Source: JAGUXG01 sp043798435 (GTDB taxonomy: Bacteria; UBA9089; UBA9088; JAGUXG01). Taken from it: 10,950 nt of DNA. The stretch covers positions 1 to 10,950 of the forward strand of contig JAZDOR010000106.1 of NCBI GenBank assembly GCA_043798435.1, read 5' to 3'. The notes beneath the pieces were generated by a model, which was given only the letters and a program-made list of their open reading frames with translations, had not been told where the DNA came from and did not search any database. The translations under genes were made by a program, and so were the position numbers. How positions within the stretch are numbered: the first letter of the stretch is position 1; every line of letters begins with the position of its first letter. This document shows, in pieces, positions 7,112 to 10,950 of the stretch.

Positions 7112-8322
7112 TTATTCAGGCACAGGAAAGCTTTTAGCTAAGGCAAGAACCTCATCGCTGACTTTTGCCTTCTTTCGTAGGACTGCATCAATCATATAGG
7201 CTATCCTTTCCATCTCAGGGGCTTTCATTCCCCTTGTGGTCAGAGCAGGTGTGCCAGCCTTATGCCAGAGGTGATAGATGGGGACTGGGAATCATAAGGG
7301 ATAGAGTTCTTGTTCACCACTATTCCTTCTTTATAGAGCATTTGCTCTGCCTCTTTTCCTGTGAGGCTGGCTTTGCTTATATCAACTAAAAGGAGGTGGT
7401 TATCCGTTCCTCCACTTACAAGTGTGAATCCCAAAGAGATAAGGCTATCTGCCAGAGCCTTAGCATTTTTCACAATTTGAGCCGAATACTCCTTAAACTC
7501 AGGAGATAAAGCCTCTTTGAAACATATAGCCTTGGCAGCAATGATATTCATTAAAGGGCCTCCCTGTATCCCTGGAAAGACAGCCTTATCAATAAGTTTT
7601 CCATACTTTTCTCTGGCTATGATCATTCCACCACGGGGTCCACGGAGGGTCTTGTGTGTAGTTGTGGTGATTATATGGCAGGATTCTATAGGCGAGGAAT
7701 GAACACCCCCAGCAATAAGCCCGGCAATATGGGCAATGTCTGCCAGGAGTAAGGCATTCACCTCATCAGCTATCCTTCTGAAGCCATCAAAATTTATCAT
7801 TCTTGGATAGGCTGATGCCCCGCAGACAATCATTTTTGGTTGAGAAGCCAGAGCCAACTCCCTTACTTTTTCAAGGTCTATAAGGTGCGTTCTTGGGTTT
7901 ACCCCATAAGTAACAACATTGTATAGGATTCCAGAGAAGCTGACCCTGCTTCCATGCGACAAGTGTCCTCCACAAGCCCGGTCCATTCCCATTATAGTAT
8001 CGCCGGCCGAGAGAAAAGCAAGGTATGCAGCCATATTTGCCTGTGTTCCTGAGTGAGGCTGAACATTCACATACTCTGCCCCGAACAGCTCCTTTGCCCT
8101 TTGAATAGCAAGGATTTCTGCCTCATCACAGAGCTCGCACCCGGCATAATACCTTGCCCCGGGATAGCCCTCAGCATACTTGTTTGTCAAAACAGAACCG
8201 CAGGCTTCCCTGACAGCCGAACTTGCATAATTCTCTGAAGCAATGAGATTCAAGGTATTTTCCTGCCTCTTCTTATCAGCAGAGATGAGCCTCTCTAATC
8301 TTGGGTCTATATTCTTTAGCAT
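7112..8322 (-). CDS. glyA: serine hydroxymethyltransferase, frameshifted near its C-terminus
   Basis: This PLP enzyme interconverts serine plus tetrahydrofolate with glycine plus methylene-tetrahydrofolate, the main source of one-carbon units. Numbered from MLKNIDPRL, it shows the substrate-loop sequence KYAEGYPGARYYAG (48-61), SGTQAN (91-96), DIAHIAG (195-201) and PLP-lysine K224 in TTTHKTLRGPRGG. The reading frame breaks after TSGIR (about 7255-7257): as given it runs to a premature stop at 7240, but one frame over the expected C-terminus continues as GTPALTTRGMKAPEMERIA to a stop at 7112-7114. One missing base explains this. With it restored, the protein is 403 residues, near family length. 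I chose ATG 8322 rather than the upstream ATG at 8403 because family homology starts there, the extra 27 residues are not family-like, and that upstream ATG lies inside a mobile element. Confidence 0.93.
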
Positions 8323-8331
8323 ATTACCTAA

Positions 8332-8361
8332 AATATAAACAAATAGGGCTACTTCCGTCAA
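8332..8361 (-). promoter_or_regulatory. sigma-70-type promoter of glyA
   Basis: On the minus strand TTGACG (8361-8356) and TATATT (8337-8332) are separated by 18 bases. Transcription would begin near 8323-8326, only a few bases before the ATG at 8322, so the mRNA may be nearly leaderless. A weak TTTAGG precedes the ATG but would lie mostly outside such a transcript. Confidence 0.6.
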
Positions 8362-8432
8362 GAAAAAGGAGAATCCTCCAGCAATTCTCATTTTGGCAAG
8401 CATTCAAGTTTCAAGAACAACCCTTTTGAAGT

Positions 8433-8450
8433 GCGGTGGCTTGCCACCGC
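8433..8450 (+). repeat. hairpin 1 of the MITE-like element (GCGGTGG/CCACCGC)
   Basis: A perfect 7-bp stem GCGGTGG/CCACCGC closes on a CTTG loop, followed by TTTT at 8451-8454. In the plus direction it could also act as a weak intrinsic terminator. The wider pattern is AGTGCG-GTG-GCTTGC-CAC-CGCTTT. Confidence 0.75.
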
Positions 8451-8494
8451 TTTTAGGCACGTACAAAATCAAGGTTTTCTGCTTTATATCCAAA

Positions 8495-8512
8495 GCGAAA
8501 GCAAGCTTTCGC
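8495..8512 (-). repeat. hairpin 2 of the MITE-like element (GCGAAAG/CTTTCGC)
   Basis: Read on the minus strand it is AGTGCG-AAA-GCTTGC-TTT-CGCTTT, the same frame as hairpin 1 with three changed and compensated base pairs in the stem. The two hairpins face each other, like paired REP units. Confidence 0.75.
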
Positions 8513-8553
8513 ACTCCAAAATGAGAATTGCTGAGAATCCTCGTCTTATTAGT

Positions 8554-8583
8554 TTGACAAAGAAAGGGTTATTGTGCTATATT
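8554..8583 (+). promoter_or_regulatory. sigma-70-type promoter of the DUF4416 gene
   Basis: TTGACA (8554-8559) and TATATT (8578-8583) are 18 bases apart, the same architecture as the divergent glyA promoter. Transcription would begin near 8590, about 20 bases before the chosen ATG. The -35 box starts 12 bases past the right target duplication of the MITE-like element. Confidence 0.7.
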
Positions 8584-8611
8584 GCTCGCAAGGAAACATT
8601 TACTTTGGTCT

Positions 8612-9151
8612 ATGATGGGAACCTGTAAACCTCCAGAAAAGGTAAAGCTCATAGGAGGAATGTTGACAGCCGATAAAAGTCTATTTGACACAGCCTGCTG
8701 CCTCCTGGCAAAAAGGCTGGGTGAGATTGATTTTATCTCTGAGGTCATTCCCTTTGATTCTACAACTTATTATAATGAGGAGTTTGGTGAGCCTATATGG
8801 AGAAGGTTCGTCTCATTTAGAAAGCTCATTCTACCATGTTCTCTCTCAGGGATAAAGATTTTCTCTAATCAGATAGAGATGTCCTTATCTTCTATCGGAA
8901 AAAGGAGAATAAATCTTGACCCTGGCTTACTTACAGAAAATTCTGTTATTCTTGTTAGCACAAAGAATGCACCCTTTAGGCTCTATCTTGGAAAAGGAAT
9001 CTATGGAGAGCTAACCTTTACATTTGAGAAAGGAGGGTTTCGGCAACATCCCTGGACATACCCTGACTTTAGAAAAGATACAACAAAAAATATACTTACC
9101 AGGATTAGGAAGATATACCTTAATCAAAGAAAAATTGACAATAAGAGGTAG
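8612..9151 (+). CDS. DUF4416 family protein
   Basis: This is a 179-residue protein of a conserved family of unknown function (DUF4416). Family features I recognise are the start PPEKVKLIGGMLTADKSLF, the segment VIPFDSTTYYNEEFG, the strongly conserved RRINLDPGLLT, then LVSTKNAPFRLYLGKGIYGELT and a terminal WTYPDFR. It looks soluble, with no signal peptide or membrane segment. The frame is open back to a TTG at 8582, but that codon lies within the promoter's -10 region. I therefore chose ATG 8612 (with ATG 8615 as the alternative), which also fits the family N-terminus. No strong ribosome binding site precedes it: AAGGA at 8590-8594 is too far upstream. The TPR gene follows 28 bases downstream and is probably co-transcribed. 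Confidence 0.9.
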   Translation: MMGTCKPPEKVKLIGGMLTADKSLFDTACCLLAKRLGEIDFISEVIPFDSTTYYNEEFGEPIWRRFVSFRKLILPCSLSGIKIFSNQIEMSLSSIGKRRINLDPGLLTENSVILVSTKNAPFRLYLGKGIYGELTFTFEKGGFRQHPWTYPDFRKDTTKNILTRIRKIYLNQRKIDNKR

Positions 9152-9179
9152 TTGCTGATAAGATTCTCTTTGGAAAATT

Positions 9180-10595
9180 ATGAAAACCCTTCGCTTCTCC
9201 TCTTTACCTGCTTTTTTCCACTCACCGCTTCTTTCTATCTTGAGAGAGCTCTTTCTTCTTTTTATCCCTGGTCTTCTATTTGCTCAAGAGCTACCTATCG
9301 GAAATTACCTGAGGGCAAGGGTGTATGAGAAAGAAGGAAGGCTGATGGAGGCAATCTCAGAGTATAAAGATTGTCTGAAATCTGACCCCAATTCAATAAC
9401 CTTGAAAAAGTGCCTGGCAGGTCTTTATCTACGGAAGGGTGAAACCAAAAAAGCTATAAAGCTGCTCTCAGAGGTGGCAGAGAAAGAACAGGATGTATGG
9501 GTTGATATAGGCAGTGTCCATCTTGAAAAAAAGGATTATAAAAGGGCAGAATCTTGCTTTAAGAAGGCACTTGAGTTTAATGGCTCAAATATAGACGCAT
9601 TATACCAGCTTGCCTCTCTCTATGCAAAATTTGGAAAGATTGAGGAGAGCCTGGCTTGCTATGAAAAGATTGCAGGGATATCAAACCTTCCTGAAGCGAC
9701 AATAAGCATGGGATACCTTTTAGACTGCCTGAACAAAGGCACACAGGCAACATTCTGGTATGAGAGGTTTCTCAGTATCTACCCAGAAAACACAGATGTC
9801 TTAGCGAGGCTTTCAGCAGTCTATCTTGAGATTGGCTCTCTTACCAGGGCAAAGGAACTCTCAGAAAGGTTGATGAAGCTCTCAGATTCCCCAGAAAATA
9901 GCCTCCTTATGGCAGAAATATTGGATAGGGAAAAAAATTATGAAGAGGCAGAGAGGTATTACCTCAAGGCTGTAAATAGTGGCAGGGATGAGGAGGTTCA
10001 ATACGGCTTCTTCTTGCTCAGGAGAAACAGGATAGATGATGGGTTAGCAGTGGTCAATAAAGCCCTTTCAAACCTTCCGAAAGATCAAGGGCTCTTGCTC
10101 CTAAAAGGCTTGTTCCTGCTTGAAAAGAAGGCTCATCAGGAAGCAGCGAATACTTTTCAAGAACAATTGAATTTGTATCCAAAGAATGATATGCTATACT
10201 ACTATTCAGGGATAGCCTATGATGGACTGAAGGAAAGAAAGAAGGCAGAGGATTGCTTCAAAAAGGCTATAAAGCTGAATCCAAAGAATGCACCTGCATT
10301 AAACTGGACAGGATACACCTGGGCAGATGAAAACAAAAACCTGAAGAAGGCACTGAAACTTATTCAGAAAGCTCTTGCGATAGACCCGAATAACCCCGCC
10401 TACATTGATTCACTCGGCTGGTGCTACTATAGAATGGGAAGGATAGATGAGGCTTTATCATATCTGCTAAAAGCTGTAGAGCTTTCTGGGGATGACCCTG
10501 CTATCTTTGAGCATATAGGCGATGTTTATAAAAAGAAAGGTATGCTCAAAGAGGCAGAGAGTTTCTATCAGAAAGCAAAAGAGAAGAGAAAATAG
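9180..10595 (+). CDS. secreted TPR-repeat protein
   Basis: This 471-residue protein has an N-terminal signal peptide with hydrophobic core LFLLFIPGLLFA and probable cleavage after A35. There is no lipobox cysteine, so it is probably periplasmic or exported. The rest, from about residue 43 to the end, is some 13 consecutive 34-residue tetratricopeptide repeats, for example the units beginning YLRARVYEKEGRLMEAISEY, ALYQLASLYAKFGKIEESLA, YYYSGIAYDGLKERKKAEDC and YIDSLGWCYYRMGRIDEALS. The SLGW and HIGDVYKKKG units near the end resemble TPR proteins associated with the bacterial cell envelope. TPR arrays are protein-binding scaffolds, and the partner is unknown. The ATG start has a weak GGA about 6 bases upstream. 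It lies 28 bases after the DUF4416 stop. Confidence 0.9.
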   Translation: MKTLRFSSLPAFFHSPLLSILRELFLLFIPGLLFAQELPIGNYLRARVYEKEGRLMEAISEYKDCLKSDPNSITLKKCLAGLYLRKGETKKAIKLLSEVAEKEQDVWVDIGSVHLEKKDYKRAESCFKKALEFNGSNIDALYQLASLYAKFGKIEESLACYEKIAGISNLPEATISMGYLLDCLNKGTQATFWYERFLSIYPENTDVLARLSAVYLEIGSLTRAKELSERLMKLSDSPENSLLMAEILDREKNYEEAERYYLKAVNSGRDEEVQYGFFLLRRNRIDDGLAVVNKALSNLPKDQGLLLLKGLFLLEKKAHQEAANTFQEQLNLYPKNDMLYYYSGIAYDGLKERKKAEDCFKKAIKLNPKNAPALNWTGYTWADENKNLKKALKLIQKALAIDPNNPAYIDSLGWCYYRMGRIDEALSYLLKAVELSGDDPAIFEHIGDVYKKKGMLKEAESFYQKAKEKRK

Positions 10596-10650
10596 TAACC
10601 GTTCACTGCAGAGATTACCTTTATAGCACTTACTATACCGAAAAGAAATT

Positions 10651-10796
10651 GGTTTACAAAAAAGTAACTACTCAGGTTCAGAGGTTAAAAGGTTCAAGGT
10701 TCACGGTTAATCCTCTTATTCTCTAACCTTGAACCGTGAACCTCAGAACCATAAACGAACACAATTTTTGGTAAGCCTGATTTGTTTGGGTATATA
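10651..10796 (+). repeat. ~140-bp dispersed repeat, copy 2
   Basis: This is the partner of the copy at 5715-5850, in opposite orientation, with 74 identical bases at 10698-10771. It occupies the gap 10596-10831 between two convergent genes (TPR and citramalate synthase). It has the inverted arms AGGTTCACGGTT (10697-10708) and AACCGTGAACCT (10732-10743), which could form a stem between the convergent transcripts. At its right edge is a perfect 12-bp palindrome GGGTATATACCC (10788-10799). I see no gene in the gap. Confidence 0.8.
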
Positions 10797-10831
10797 CCCG
10801 TAACCCCTTAGTTATAAAATGTAAATTTTTC

Positions 10832-10950
10832 TTATAGTATTCTTTTTAATAAAAAATACTCAATCGCATCAAGCAGGGCATGGGATGATGCCTCAATGAT
10901 ATTCTCTGAGACACCTACAGTTCCCCAATGTCCCTTCGTATCTTTAGATT
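10832..10950 (-). CDS. cimA: citramalate synthase, C-terminal 39 codons (cut by window edge)
   Basis: On the minus strand the frame entering at the right edge reads SKDTKGHWGTVGVSENI, then IEASSHALLDAIEYFLLKRIL and a TAA stop at 10834-10832. WGTVGVSENIIEAS followed by ALLDAIEY is the characteristic end of the citramalate synthase branch of the isopropylmalate synthase family. This enzyme condenses pyruvate and acetyl-CoA to citramalate, giving a threonine-independent route to isoleucine. Only the end of the C-terminal regulatory domain is in view, so the catalytic part cannot be checked. 2-isopropylmalate synthase proper is less likely because its C-terminus differs. Confidence 0.85.
   Translation of the reverse strand, partial: SKDTKGHWGTVGVSENIIEASSHALLDAIEYFLLKRIL

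Larger units (their letters stand above)
8379..8533. mobile_element. MITE-like element with 18-bp terminal inverted repeats and 9-bp target duplication
   Basis: The ends are CAGCAATTCTCATTTTGG (8379-8396) and its exact reverse complement CCAAAATGAGAATTGCTG (8516-8533). They are flanked directly by AGAATCCTC at 8370-8378 and 8534-8542, a perfect 9-bp direct repeat of the kind produced when a transposon inserts. The 155-bp interior has no gene and contains two inverted hairpins. It is therefore a non-autonomous element, probably moved by a transposase encoded elsewhere. It lies in the divergent region between glyA and the DUF4416 gene. A 65-residue open frame starting inside it is not credible. 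Confidence 0.82.

Noticed and set aside
8323..8403. 27-residue N-terminal extension of glyA (start at 8403)
   Set aside because: The first codons come from the terminal inverted repeat of the mobile element, the rest covers the glyA promoter, and family homology begins at the ATG at 8322.
8433..8454. Intrinsic terminator (GC stem followed by TTTT)
   Set aside because: It lies upstream of both divergent genes with no plus-strand gene before it, and its partner hairpin and inverted termini explain it better as part of a mobile element.
8431..8628. 65-residue open frame on the plus strand
   Set aside because: It begins inside the hairpin of the MITE-like element, spans the DUF4416 promoter and overlaps that gene's start. 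It has no recognisable domain.

Overview
The window is about 11 kb of moderately AT-rich bacterial chromosome. It carries ordinary housekeeping genes (recG, glyA, the 3' end of a citramalate synthase gene), a cluster of signalling genes, and an unusual density of short dispersed repeats in almost every gap. The gene content, the DUF4416 protein and the word-like repeats fit an uncultured, probably anaerobic environmental bacterium of the kind assembled from metagenomes. I cannot place the phylum from sequence alone.

Layout. 1-206 is the non-coding region beyond the 3' end of recG and holds a copy of a dispersed repeat. 207-8322 is a run of genes all on the minus strand. In transcription order these are glyA (8322-7112, frameshifted near its 3' end), a two-receiver response regulator (6809-6093), a solitary HicB-like protein (6075-5854), a broken FIST sensor gene (remnant ~5714-5326), a soluble V4R-type histidine kinase (5333-3897), a membrane histidine kinase (3738-2449) and recG (2306-207). 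8323-8611 is a divergent promoter region containing a small MITE-like element. On the plus strand follow a DUF4416 gene (8612-9151) and a secreted TPR-repeat protein (9180-10595). The window ends with a dispersed repeat and the C-terminal 39 codons of a citramalate synthase gene on the minus strand (10950-10832).

How the genes work together. The response regulator, FIST remnant and two kinases look like one signalling locus. The two kinases share a closely related catalytic core but have different sensor modules, six membrane helices in one and a V4R ligand-binding domain in the other. The likely target is a regulator with one intact and one degenerate receiver domain and no DNA-binding output. 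The FIST gene, which would have supplied another sensory input, has lost its 5' part at the edge of a repeat and also carries a frameshift.

The most interesting non-genic content is four-fold. (1) A 155-bp element with perfect 18-bp terminal inverted repeats and a 9-bp target duplication sits between two promoters of identical architecture, and contains two hairpins whose stems differ by compensatory base pairs. (2) Two copies of a ~140-bp repeat share 74 identical bases and lie 5 kb apart in opposite orientation. (3) A five-unit 7-nt tandem array lies inside the catalytic domain of both kinases at the same position but with different unit sequences. (4) Several different word-like repeat families each fill one intergenic gap.
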